A DNA stretch of 64,000 bases from Mya arenaria (Eukaryota; Mollusca; Bivalvia; Myida; Myidae): NCBI RefSeq assembly GCF_026914265.1, contig NC_069136.1, forward strand, positions 428,001 through 492,000, given 5' to 3'. Below the pieces are notes generated by a model. That model worked only from the letters and a program-made list of their open reading frames with translations. It was not told where the DNA came from and searched no databases. Both the position numbers and the translations under genes were made by a program. Shown here in pieces: positions 1-10,385 of the stretch; position 1 is the first letter of the stretch, and every line of letters starts with the position of its first letter.

Positions 1-990
1 TATTTTATAAGAATACATCGATTCCAGTGAAAAAAGTATCTTTATACTTGAAACAAATCTTGAAATAATCTTCAAACTAATATACTAAGTATGTTGCTAA
101 TATTTACAAGAGGCATAATGATATTTGTTTTACATAAAGTCCACTAAAAAAACTGTATCAAGCACCTATCGCCCGCCGTAGATTGCACCAACATTTTTCC
201 AAATTTCCTCTCACGTGACATTATGCGAGTCATATGAGTCCCACTCAGTCATTATCCTGGCGTCAATGTTTACATAACGCTGTCGACGCTGACGGCCAAG
301 GGCTACCTCCGACACGAGATGATGCGTACGCTTGACCTTCTTTGACCCCCTCAACAGTAGGCTCGTCGCTGAGCTGAATGTAGCGCAGAACGGACTGACA
401 CCATTTAGCTGACTCCCCGTTTTGATATACCAAAAAATGCTTTGAAGTTATCAACTCTGATCAACTAAGATACCTTTTTAGATGGATAATAATTCATGAA
501 AAAAATCTGATAGTTATAATATGTTATATTTTTTCGAGACAGACGGTCTTATGGCGAATTGTCACATTCCACACGTGTGTCAGGCGTTGAAAACTGTGAC
601 ACTTAACAGGTGTATTCGTCTACACTCAGGTCACAAAAATGACAAAAAGTCCACAGCAACGAAACGTAATTATGAATAAGCGTGCATTTTTATATTTAAA
701 ATAAGTAGGGTACATAATTCTTTTAACTAAACTAGATGATTTTAAAAAGCGTAGTTTTTACAACTATTAAGTATTTTGTTTTTATATTCTGGGAACAGTG
801 TCAAACTTTAATATGCATTGAAACGTAAAGGTATATGGAAAATCAGTTTACCACATTTATCAGTTGAATTTGAATGATCAAAATATGGCAAGACATATAA
901 ACGATTGAATTTTGGCCACGTAGCTTTAAATTTAATCCTGCATTATCTTAGATTTATTGATACTTTTATGACATGAAATTTCATTTTGAC
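1..990. other. No recognised gene; one short open frame
   Basis: AT-rich sequence without a gene I can name. A minus-strand open frame of 63 codons lies at 263-454 in a locally GC-richer patch, but it has no convincing splice sites and no recognised domain. It could be part of a downstream exon of the minus-strand zinc-knuckle gene at 2198-2306. That link is only positional. Confidence 0.3.
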
Positions 991-995
991 ATCAA

Positions 996-1840
996 CAGAA
1001 CAGAACAGAAAATTTATTTTGTTTTAAGCATATAAACAGCTCATCGTCACATTACACAACATACACAATACGCATACACATACAAATAAATAATACATAG
1101 ATGAATAAATGCATGAATCATTATTCAATTTCTATATATATAGTGATAGAGAAAAAAACAACAACAAAAAACAACAACAACAGCTTTCATCGCGCCTATA
1201 GATACCTGTGAGAGTGTTCACTCCCTACTCTCCATAGGGGAACGTTTAGGCAAATGTTAGGCAAGGGTACTTTAAAAGAATACAGTGGTTTGATCACTAA
1301 ATAGTTATCAGCGCAAAGATAACAGTACAAATACAACTAATCTTAAGACATCTACAAAACACATGGGATAACATCCAGTACAAGGATATAAATTTTTCTA
1401 GAAAAAGCATATATGTACTCAAACATAATCATTTCTTTCTTTGAAAGCTTTTAAACAATAAATAGCTAATTTAACCAGAAGAGGTTTATCATCTGTTTGC
1501 AGTTAAGTAATATTTTTTCCATACTAGGATGTCTTGAATAGTAATTTGGCAAATGCCTTCTACGAATATCAGCATATAGTGGACATCTTAAAACGAAATG
1601 GTATTTGTCTTCTATATCGTTAAGGTTGCAATAGGTACATTTTCTATCATGTCTTGCAATACCATTATGTCGGCCAACTTCAATATTTAACTTATGGGAA
1701 GATAGCCGTAATTGTGCAAGCACTTGTCTGTATTTGATATTGTCTAATAAAGAAATATAATTAGAAACTTGGTAATTACATTTAAATTCTTTATATATAT
1801 ATATATTTAATGAACTACAGCTATCCATACCCACTCTCCA
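996..1840 (-). mobile_element. LINE retrotransposon, 3' end fragment
   Basis: The minus strand at 1834-1466 encodes about 122 residues with the layout of the C-terminal zinc-knuckle region of LINE reverse-transcriptase polyproteins. It has an LRLSSHKLNIEVGR-like segment, then CTYC, a spacer, and HFVLRCPLY. This arrangement is familiar from molluscan and cnidarian LINEs. The stop is followed by an AT-rich 3' untranslated part that ends near 1000 in repeated TCTGTTCTG units on the minus strand, a typical tandem LINE tail. The rest of the polyprotein, with reverse-transcriptase core and endonuclease, is absent, so this is a 5'-truncated insertion. The clade is not resolved. An (AT)n run at 1797-1808 lies at the 5' side of the fragment. 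Confidence 0.72.
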
Positions 1841-2197
1841 TTCTGAGATATAAATATCGTCAACTAAGCTGGACTTCAGTAATTTACAGAAAAAAACATG
1901 AAAGAAACCCGCTAATATATATCTTTAAATGTTGATAACACCATGTCAGACACGCGTGTGTTTCAAGTATAATGTCCACAAATGCCCACGTGTCAATGTT
2001 AGTTATAAACATTTTGACACATATTCTGCCAGTCCGGTGTCAATGACAACAGCTTTGATATATTTGGTAACATTTGCATTTTATTCTAAATAACATTAAT
2101 TATGGGATAACTCGCTGTTACATACATAGCCATATCTTGAAATATTTATTATACATTTTAGGGTTGTCTACAAAACATTAATATTGCTAACACTTAC

Positions 2198-2306
2198 CTG
2201 TAACGCAGACTCGGTGCTGCAATCTGTCACATTCATCGCAGGTGATGGCCTGTTGCAGCGGCCTCACTACCTTATCACACACAATACAAAAATCCGAATC
2301 AGACAT
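2198..2306 (-). CDS. First coding exon with a PHD-like/zinc-knuckle motif (FLYWCH/MULE-type protein candidate)
   Basis: On the minus strand an ATG at 2306 opens 36 codons that run into a strong donor, CAG|GTAAGTG, at 2197. The peptide starts MSDSDFCIVC and continues CDECDRLQHRVC, giving the pattern C-x2-C, then C-x2-C-x4-H-x2-C. I recall this N-terminal zinc-binding motif from invertebrate proteins that also carry FLYWCH fingers or MULE-type transposase domains. The exon ends in phase 1, and the following codon should be Gly if the family pattern HRxCxTG holds. No later exon was found between here and the left edge, where a LINE fragment occupies the expected intron. The gene is therefore partial in this window or a relic. 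It may be host or a domesticated or mobile DNA-transposon gene. Confidence 0.45.
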
Positions 2307-2689
2307 TACAAATATTATCAAAAGTCCAAAACACAAAACATTAAGAAATAAAAGACACTTATTCAATCACACTCACACGTCTTTGAACGTCTTTTTGACA
2401 CCTACAACACCAACAGTTTGCCTGGCAAAGAATGCATTGATCAAAGACAATTTTTCTTTGAAGTTTTTATTATATTTGATTTATATTAAACAGTTTTAAC
2501 AAAGTTTATTCTTATATTTTTTTTTTAATTTTATATTCAAGATAAGGGTTTAGATTTTAATGCTTTTTTGCAATCTTATCAATATATTTCATGAATGTCT
2601 ATTTGTGACTTTACAGATCTCATGTGCAACATCTTTTGAAATACAACTTGAAAATAAAATAAAAGATAAAATAAAAAGTAAGGGGCCGA

Positions 2690-2832
2690 AATGTCTCTGT
2701 TGAAATTCAGTAAGGGGCCGAAACGTCTCGAGTCAATTAAATTAAGGGGACGAAATGGCAGGGCCGAAACGTCTTAGGGGCCGATTTGGTAGTAGGCCGA
2801 TTTGGTAAGGGGCCGATTTGTCTCGCTCCCAT
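2690..2832 (+). repeat. Degenerate tandem GGGGCCGAAACGTCTC repeat
   Basis: Six or more imperfect copies of a 16-20 bp unit around GGGGCCGAAACGTC, with late copies changed to GGGGCCGATTTGG, lie head to tail in otherwise AT-rich DNA. The units are irregularly spaced and change consensus along the array. No gene is associated. Confidence 0.6.
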
Positions 2833-3056
2833 ACACAATATGGCGGCGATTATGCGGAAATGAAATTGAATGTTACTTCGAACACGTTCTTCTACAAAAT
2901 AACCGACCTGTATTTAGTGCTATTGCTTCAACATCAATCGAAGCAAAAATGGCATCAATGTATGCGTCTAAAAATGTTAAATTTAGATGGAGACAATCCA
3001 GAAATGAGCTGCCAGGGAGTGATCGATTTCGGACACGAAGGTACATGTATATTAGT

Positions 3057-3164
3057 CTGAAATAATAGACGTGTTATACGGGATTCTTCCAATACCTAAC
3101 GTCTAAACGGTTTTGTGCAAAAAGCGGGGGTGTTTGAAAAATATTGAAATTGTATTAAGTGAAG
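3057..3164. repeat. Left half of a dispersed repeat split by a transposon
   Basis: This stretch, beginning AATAGACGTGTTATACGGGA, matches 9488-9592 closely. The continuation of that second copy (9595-9640) matches 5995-6045. The repeat here was therefore split by insertion of the TA-flanked element at 3167-5992, and the copy at 9488 is a related empty site. Confidence 0.65.
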
Positions 3165-3190
3165 TACAGTCAAGTTACCCTTAGCGGATC
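3165..3190 (+). repeat. Left terminal inverted repeat with TA target site
   Basis: A TA dinucleotide at 3165-3166 is followed by CAGTCAAGTTACCC and TTAGCGGATC. The inverted partner at 5969-5994 agrees at 24 of 26 positions. A second TAGCGGATCA lies at 3199-3208, a subterminal motif that could be a transposase site. Confidence 0.75.
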
Positions 3191-3942
3191 ATAACCACTA
3201 GCGGATCACTCTCTTGTTGAATACACGCTATAAAGTTTATTTAATTGTATTTTTTTTCTGAAAATTGGCAGTTATGTACTTTAAAGTGATTGTGAAAATC
3301 ACAACAAATATTGGTTAAATCGAACTTCAAAATCTTCTGTATCATACGAACGTTCGATGCAACTGTTTACGTGACCCAGTTGTTCCGGCCTCAATTTGAT
3401 TGCAACATATGCTTTTTCTGAGAACCTTTCGTCCAACTACAATGTGTAAGTGAACAATTTATACATTTTATGAAAGGCCAATATATAACCTCTTAAAAAT
3501 GCATAACATTCTTTTCTTTCATCAATGAATTGTTAGAATTAGGCGGTCATAATTACGTGTGGGTAATTAACCAATAGCGGACCGCCATTTTGTTCATGCA
3601 GTGAGTCTGAGGGGTTCTCTCAACATAGTGAATTTGTACCAGTCTGTCATTGCCGATTTTTTTAAACATAAAACAAACATTGCTGGATACTTATGTTACT
3701 TTAATTATGATTATAATATGAATTATAACACAAATATCTAGTTTAGTTTCAAATGTTTGACTTTTTATTATACATAAATATGATGTACAGTACTGTACTC
3801 ACTTAATATCATAAAAATGATATTTATCAGCTTTTAATTTAAAAGACGCCTGTGTTTTAATTGGTATCGAGGATTGCCACTTCCATAAGTGTATACCATG
3901 CAGTTTGTGATTGTTTTTAAAAATATCACTTGTGTTTTACAG

Positions 3943-4792
3943 ATGAATGAAGATTGAAATTGGGCAGAGTTGACAACATTATTTATTGAGAAGAGTTGGT
4001 GGAGGTAAGTAACCATTTGAATCTGGAACAGAACATCACATTAACATTATCATATTGTAGCAGGGTACACTTAAAATAAATTATTTGAAATAAATCTCAA
4101 AGTTACTTGCTCATGGTTTGTAAAATCTTTAAAGTTCAGGTGGCCGTGTGGACTAGCCAGCTGTCTTCTACTTTTTTCTTCGTTTTCCTTAATTCTGTAT
4201 TTAATTGAAATGATTTTCTTTCAGGTACCACCACCACCTAATATATCTGCCATCAAAGCCAGAAGAGGAAGAGACCATGATATCTCCACAGACAAGGAAG
4301 CCCATGATGAGTCTTCAACAAGCTGTTGCACATCTATCACATTAGAGAACTCGGTGATAAAGGGGTACCATGTGTACAAGATAAAAACCCCAATAACTGA
4401 CCCTGTGACAAAGCTTGTTGTAGATAGGGAATATACTTACATCAAAGATAAAGATGCATGCCTTGTGTGGATTCCTGGACTTTCTGAGTTTGATATCACT
4501 TTACATGACATGGTAACCGATGATAAAAGACAGCTTAAGTTGTCAGATATAGCTGCCCTTCCAATTGGCCATGTACCATGCATTCTTTGTTTTTACAATG
4601 TACTTGATTCGGGTGGACACGTGTGTGCCATCATGACTGGTGAACCGACGCCCAGTTTCCCACCGTGGCCTGCTCGAGAGTGGTGGTGGCGTTGTTATCC
4701 CATGTAAATATGTATTTACAGCAGAAGATGAAGTGAACACTATACAAATGTTAAGAGAAACACTCAAAAACACTCATAAACTAATCAGTTAA
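3943..4792 (+). pseudogene. HIRAN-like domain protein gene, broken
   Basis: The main exon begins at 4225 after a TTTCTTTCAG acceptor and encodes VPPPPNISAIK, then a GYHVYK motif, an inserted acidic segment, GHVP, FYNVLDSGGHV and, in the last part, GVVIPCKY. This order recalls a bivalve-abundant family with GYHVYK, VGHVP and IPC motifs that I associate with HIRAN-type domains. The frame changes near 4675-4680. The plus-1 frame stops at 4705, while the homologous end (GVVIPCKY through ETLKNTHKLIS) continues in another frame to a TAA at 4790. A possible 5' exon at 3943-4004 has good splice sites (TTTTACAG and GAG|GTAAGT) but contains stops in every frame, so it would be untranslated leader or decayed. 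The gene lies inside the inverted-repeat element, so it may be cargo. Function is unknown. Confidence 0.55.
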
Positions 4793-5465
4793 TTCATATG
4801 TCTTTAGAATGTATTTAGAATTTAATTGGCATTGTTTTGTTTTCAACAAATCTAGTGATAATTCGTTGTTCATTATTTCTCACCTGCAATAAAACTGCTT
4901 GATGTTATTGATCAAAGAATCTCCAAATTACAATTTTGATTGTAATAAGTACTTTATATATGGGTTATGGTTTTGTTTAGTTGTTCAATGTTTTATACTC
5001 AAAGTAGCTTGAATTTTGATTCAAATTGTTGCATCTTTTGCCATCAATCTTGTTCACTCCAGTTTTCGTGATGTATGTGTATTTTGTTCAGGTTTAAGAA
5101 ATAGGTTTACCTTATACAGTACTATTTCTAACAGCTTTTAACCTGTTACCTCATATCATTGCATAGGTTAGTACCATAATATCAACACCTAGCTCAGGCT
5201 AGCTGGTCAGAATTTCTAGTCAACTTGTTATGTGTTTATATAAATTATATTTGTTTATATTTTACTTTTTAAATGTCTGTGATTTAATTCTTGATTATAA
5301 TGTGATTTACTGTGATTTCATGATTCTGTTATCCTCAATCATTGTCAAATTATTTTTAAATGAAAATAAATTATCTCAGTCAGCATGAGTTTATTCTATG
5401 CATAGAATTAGTAAATCCTATTCATAAACAGTTCACAGATTTACAAGCACATACATACACAGTTA

Positions 5466-5653
5466 TTATTCATATCCATTTTGAAAATTGTATACAGTTA
5501 TAAAAAGTCCAAAAGCTCTCAAAATTAACTGGACCTGAGTGTTTTCAGCTGGAAATTTGTTGAACAAATCGGATATCTTTAAATACATATATGCGATCTC
5601 TACGGACTTGACGTGATACAGACCACCAAATAAGCATCCTATCATGATATCAC
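5466..5653 (-). CDS. Unassigned terminal exon candidate inside the TA-flanked element
   Basis: On the minus strand an acceptor (GCATTTTATAG) precedes an open stretch of about 62 codons from 5653 to a TAA at 5466. The peptide contains DIMIGCLFGGLYHVKSVEI and ends FITVYNFQNGYE. Its composition is coding-like rather than low complexity, but I recognise no domain. It converges on the HIRAN-like gene on the other strand, both within the same element. No upstream exon was identified. It could be the last exon of an element gene or a chance open frame. Confidence 0.27.
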
Positions 5654-5968
5654 CTATAAAATGCATAAAAGAGGGACTAAATATATTTAACAGAAAAGAT
5701 AAACAAACTGATTGGCCGTTTTGACAGCTAAAATCTCGCTTGAGAGAACCCCCAATATCGGAATGTCACGTGATCCGTTATTGGTAAATTTGGTTCGCTA
5801 ATGCCTCATTTACTCGTACATGCAAACAACGGTCAGTTAATCGGTTTCTGCACTGAAATTGAATTATTTTATGTCAATCAAAAGAGGAAATATATTTCTT
5901 TTCAACTGTAAACGTTGCAATCTCAGAATGTAAAACGTTTGTTCAATGCACAGCATTGTTTCCATACT

Positions 5969-5994
5969 GATCCGCTAAGGGTAACACGACTGTA
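5969..5994 (-). repeat. Right terminal inverted repeat with TA target site
   Basis: Read on the minus strand this is TA followed by CAGTCGTGTTACCC and TTAGCGGATC. It is the partner of the repeat at 3165-3190, differing at two positions. Confidence 0.75.
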
Positions 5995-6164
5995 TTTTAT
6001 GGTTGAAATGGATAATAAAGTAAAGATTTATATTCATATTTTACGGGTCGGTGGAATTACCGAAAATCCCCGTAAATACCGAAAATCCCTTCCATTCTCT
6101 GAGGTATATAGCGTTTTCTTTAATACGCCCGGATTTACTACTTTATTGTGTTCGAATGTTGTAT

Positions 6165-6390
6165 GCCGTAATTGTTGGAGGTTGGAGAGGGGTGGGGAAG
6201 CCTGGGGAGGGTGGGGGTGGGGGTCGTGGTGACTAAAACCCGGGACCCCCTTTCATTTTACATCGAGTGTGCGAGGTGGTTTGTACGCCGGGAGTAATTA
6301 CTTATTATTAGTGTCATCGCTTGTATGCCATAGTTGGTTGTAGAGAGGGGAAGGGGAGTCGGTGGAGGGGTGTTGGGGTGACTTAAACGT
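6165..6390 (+). repeat. Tandemly duplicated G-rich block, possible G-quadruplex
   Basis: Two related segments (about 6158-6235 and 6327-6390) share TTGTATGCC, a G-rich core and GGTGACT. The first core, 6187-6225, carries at least four runs of three to five G separated by short loops on the plus strand, in a region otherwise AT-rich. This could form a G-quadruplex. No coding signal is seen. The open frames here follow the G runs and are not considered genes. Confidence 0.5.
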
Positions 6391-6399
6391 AATCAAAAC

Positions 6400-7470
6400 C
6401 AACGAAGTATGATAACAAGATTTATTCATTCAGTTTCGTTTATGAAAATTGTACTGTATTGGATGATACCGCACAGCAAGACACTTAAATGTGCGATCTG
6501 GTAAGACAGCAGACGATAATAAAGATACACAGAAGTTGTGTACTTTACATGGGCTGGAGTTATTTTGTTATCGTAGATATTGATATTTAATGTTTTAACT
6601 TCAAACTAGTAATTCAATTGATATCACATTATATTTTTTTATTGATTTTTTGATTTTCAATATGTCGTACATTGATTGTTTAATAGCTTTTGTATTGATA
6701 TTGCTTGTAATTAGTTATCAGTTTATATTGTTGAAAGCGCCTTTGAACGTGTATATAGAAATGGTGCTGTATAAGTTAATCGATAAATAATAATTAATTG
6801 TGTATTGTGAACAAGTTGTGTGAGAAAGGTGAATAACTGGTATCAAGCGGGAGTTGATTATACAATTGTCCTTATGTGTATCATAACGAATTGTATGTGT
6901 CTCAACTGTTATGTGGAATCGCTTGGTGATTTTCATTGCACAATCTCGCGAAGAAATAAATGCAAATTGTACAATTTCACTTAAATACCATCACTGCACC
7001 TAAATACGAATCATCAACATCATATTAACATTGGTCATGATAGGAAAGTGTTATTAATGAATAAAGGCATAATCTAAGATTTTATATCCTAAAGCATACC
7101 TTTTAAATACATACATGCAATACACGTCTCAATATCGATATGAACATGTCATTGTGAGATATTGGTCCATACATGTCTGTTATCTATCAGTAATGACACC
7201 CGCTGTGACAGATTCTTATCGTGCGGTCAGTACCTGGAACCATGCTGTCACTGATGACTATAATACGATGTGTATTGAACCCCAATCAATGGCGTTCTGG
7301 TTCAAAACGGAATGCTCCTGTGAACCAGAAATTAAATCTTGTATTTACACGGAGGTGACAAGTAAGAGTACGCGGTGTATGAAAGAAACATCGGCAGTCT
7401 GAATATTTATTTCTTAGTGTAATGCAGTTCAAGAGTACGTTGCACGTCAGTGTTTACGATATTAAAGAAA
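6400..7470. other. Mostly empty; weak open frame at 7115-7402
   Basis: No repeat or gene is clear in 6400-7110. The plus-strand frame 7115-7402 (95 codons) has a Cys-containing end (KTECSCEPEIKSC) and a weak acceptor TATCTATCAG at about 7189. It has no recognised domain and no partner exons. It may be a stray exon or chance. Confidence 0.25.
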
Positions 7471-7635
7471 TTTAATATAATACACCACTGAGGGCCATAT
7501 GACATAATAAGGACAGGCCATTTACCCATCGAAGGTGTATATGGACCGAGGCGTAAGCCGAGGTCTGTTCACCTTCGGGGGCTGAGTAGGCGGTTATTAT
7601 AATGCCATATGTCCCGAAGTGGTATATTATATGAA
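7471..7635. mobile_element. Short foldback element (MITE-like)
   Basis: About 165 bp fold on themselves. The left arm contains ATACACCACT and GGGCCATATG, and the right arm contains their near complements CATATGTCCC and AGTGGTATAT. An inner stem pairs CGAAGGTG with CACCTTCG around GACCGAGGCGTAAGCCGAG. It has no coding capacity. The palindromic layout and short length suit a non-autonomous DNA element. Confidence 0.6.
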
Positions 7636-7754
7636 AGAGGATGATCTTAAGCGAAGTGATATTGCTAATTTTCGACCATATGAGAGCGTTCAGTTATGGC
7701 AGGATGAATGTGGACTTGAATTGGACCAAAGATTTGTATTATATATATTTTTTT

Positions 7755-8225
7755 ATGCCCCCACAAAGTGGCGGCATATAGGGTTGCCCTTGTCCGTACG
7801 TACGTACGTACGTCCCGAAGATTGTTTCCGATCTAATTCTTGAAAACCGTTTGTCCAATCCTCACCAAACTTTAAACACATGTTTGTGACCATAATATCT
7901 TGATCAAGTTCCTTAGCCATGGAAATCGCTTTTGTCATTTAGGAGTTACGGCCCTTTATTTGCAAAAAAAGACTTGAAAAATACGTCCCGAAGATTGTTT
8001 CCGATCTAATTCTTGAAAACTGTTTGTCCAATCCTCACCAAACTTTAAACACATGTTTGTGACCATAATATCTTGATCAAGTTCGATAGTCATGGAAATC
8101 GCTTTAGTCATTTAGGAGTAACGGCCCTTTTTTGCCAAAAATACTTCAAAAATCATTATGGCTTATTTTCTGTGACAAAAAACCGAAGTGGGGGCATCCG
8201 TGTCCTATGGACACATTTCTAGTTT
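7755..8225. repeat. Dispersed bivalve repeat with TGCCCCCAC ends and internal duplication
   Basis: It starts TGCCCCCACAAAGTGG and ends with the complement AGTGGGGGCA, then TGGACACATTTCTAGTTT. A (GTAC)n patch follows the left end. A block of about 165 bp (CGTCCCGAAGATTGTTTCCG and following) is present twice in tandem, at about 7813 and 7984, with high identity. It is non-coding. Open frames across it are not genes. Confidence 0.65.
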
Positions 8226-8754
8226 CTAATTTAGATGAAAAACAGATTGTTCATTCACCGTGCCATATCCAGGCCACACCACGAGGAGGCGCTCTCGTCA
8301 TGGCCCATCCCCCACTCCCACCCAAAACCTACCCTCATTTAGTTGAAGAAGTTTCAACACATTCCTAATTTGTTATGTACTACAGCTTCTGAGAACATTG
8401 AAATGCAACAGCATCTTCAAAAAATCATAAAAAATTGGTCTAATTGAAAACAACCTCCCTCCCTTATGGACTTTCATTTCGTATTATTTTAAGACGGACT
8501 GCTTATGCAATGTTAAAAATATTCATCAATTAATCCGGAAAGAAATCGAAACTTATTTTGAAATAATCATCCTATTCTGCGAAAACAGTTAGGTTGCCGA
8601 AACATTCACGGGAATGACCGTAAAGTGATATGTTCGAATTACCATGGAAGTGCAAAGCTATTTTGCAAAAAAAACAAGCATTTAATGCATTAAAACACAT
8701 TATTCACCTTTTCATTAAAAGGAAAGTTGACTGACACAGACAACAATTATGCCA

Positions 8755-8955
8755 AGTGGAACAACTTGACCCAATCGTAATAATTCGGCCACCTCCGACA
8801 AGCTTCGAGATAATACAATCGTAACAACTCGGCCTTGGCCGAACAATCTGATCAACTCAGCCAGTATCCAACAGGGATTGACTATCTCGAAGCTTACCGA
8901 AGATGGCGAGTTGTTACAATTGATGGCCGAAATGTTCCGATTGTTGTAAAATTGT
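8755..8955. mobile_element. Foldback element inside the first duplicate
   Basis: AAGCTTCGAGATA near 8801 is mirrored by TATCTCGAAGCTT near 8883. Flanking arms containing CAATCGTAA and AACTCGGCC are mirrored by GGCGAGTTGTTAC and GGCCGAAATG. It is absent from the second duplicate at 9645, which supports insertion as a short inverted-repeat element. Confidence 0.5.
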
Positions 8956-9296
8956 GAACTGCAGCCTTGCAGGTGCCCTTCATGTATATATTGTTATGTT
9001 TTGACAGAATGAAATGAAGAAAAAACCATCAAACTCATAATTATTTGCTTGATATTACTTTTTGGTTACGGAATTTATATAAAATAACATTATCTGGTAA
9101 TATTTCTTGTTTTTATGATATGTTATAAATGCAATATGCTTTAACCCGGAATCCTGATCGGAATAACTACCCACTTTTCGTACAAAACAATTTGTACGTG
9201 AAGGATTTGCTGTATCAAAAATCGTAAAAAAATCTGTCAACGTACAATTATTTAGACTAGAAGGTACATCTAGCTGATTTTTTACGATTAAAAAAA

Positions 9297-9346
<50 letters not shown>
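9297..9346. repeat. (AT)n microsatellite
   Basis: About 23 uninterrupted AT dinucleotides at 9301-9346. The minus-strand open frame across it encodes alternating Tyr-Ile and is not a gene. Confidence 0.9.
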
Positions 9347-9350
<4 letters not shown>

Positions 9351-10059
9351 AATCCTTTACTACAACATCTTCATGTTACTTTCAATTCAGAGTTGATTAT
9401 TCACTAAAATTATTTCGCATTTTTAATTGTTGTTTAACCTGAAACGTCTCAACCATCAAAAAAGAACATATATGCTTCAATAGTCTAAAAAAATAGACGT
9501 GTTATATGGGATTCTTCCAATCCCTTACGTCTAATCGGGTTTGTGCAAAACAGGGTGGGGGTTGAAAGATATTGAAATCGTAGTTAGATAAGTATTGTAT
9601 GTTTGAAATAGATATTAAAGGTTTATATTCGTATTTTAGTTATTACCATGTAAGTGCAAAGATTTTTTTCACAAAACAAGCATTTAATGCATTTAAACAC
9701 AACCATTTTATATCTATGTAAATCTATGCACTGCAGCCTTGCAGGTGATCTTCATGTATAACAGTTTATATCATTATGTTTTGACAGTATGAAATGAAGA
9801 AAAACACTCATCAAACTCATAATAATTCGTCAGCTTTTATTTTTTGTGTACATAACTCATATTTTAGATATATATAATTATCTGACCCGGAATCCCAATC
9901 GGAATAGCTACCCACTTTTGGTACAAAAAAATTGTATGTGAAGGATATGCCATTTCAAAATTTGTAAAAAGATCAGTTAAGTTACTATTATTTGGACTAG
10001 TGCTTCAAGTGTTTGATTTATTGTCTCTATAATGTATAATGCACCTGTCAATTGTAGAG

Positions 10060-10230
10060 CCAAGCTGGGAGCTGCCTAAAACTCAGTTACCCAGTTAGCT
10101 CAGTTTGACAGATCTCCATGCAAGTGTTCACATGGTCGTGGGTTCAAGCACCATACCAGTAGCATCTTTTCTCAAAGGTTTTCTTTAGAACCCATCATCC
10201 AGGAGTAAACAGTTATGATTTTTTTATTAA
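10060..10230 (+). mobile_element. tRNA-derived SINE candidate
   Basis: TTAGCTCAGTTTGACA near 10095 resembles a tRNA A box, and GTGGGTTCAAGCACC near 10138 resembles a B box, at normal tRNA spacing. The downstream body is not tRNA-like. A second, weaker tRNA-like unit with GCCTGGTTCGAATCA lies near 10585-10660. Both could be decayed SINE heads. Confidence 0.45.
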
Positions 10231-10385
10231 ATATTAAAGGCCATGTTCTTTTGTAAACTTTCAGATTGAGAAATGCCTGGATACAAGGCTAGTGTTGTTA
10301 ACATCATCTGATACAATCAACTGGAACAAAGCTGAAATGGCTGCCTGACCTGACTTAAAAATTGGATGGCAGTACATCAGACTAG

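Larger units (their letters stand above)
3167..5992. mobile_element. TA-flanked inverted-repeat DNA element (pogo/Tc1-mariner-like), 2.8 kb
   Basis: The element is bounded by 24-bp inverted repeats starting CAGTC and by a TA on each side, as expected for the Tc1/mariner-pogo superfamily. GCGGATCA-type motifs recur near both ends (3183, 3200, near 3577, and inverted near 5770 and 5970). A second inverted pair, GGGGTTCTCTCAA near 3612 and its complement near 5742, lies inside. No DDE transposase was recognised. Instead it contains the broken HIRAN-like gene (plus strand) and an unassigned minus-strand exon. A paralogous empty site at 9593 supports insertion at TA. It is probably a non-autonomous element that captured host exons, or a member of a family with an unrecognised transposase. 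Confidence 0.7.
8637..10012 (+). repeat. Direct duplication of a repeat block (8637-9265 and 9645-10012)
   Basis: Segments around 8640 (TACCATGGAAGTGCAAAG) and 8955-9265 (CTGCAGCCTTGCAGGTG through TTTAGACTAG) recur in order at 9646 and 9728-10005. Within the first copy a different palindromic insert occupies 8755-8955. Neither copy shows coding capacity. Confidence 0.6.

Noticed and set aside
2949-3040. Possible first exon (ATGGCATCAATG to a GTACAT donor)
   Set aside because: Start context is fair, but no partner exon has a matching phase and the peptide has no recognised feature.
9055-9351. Minus-strand open frame starting with Tyr-Ile repeats
   Set aside because: Its start lies in an (AT)n microsatellite and the rest is a decayed duplicate of non-coding repeat.
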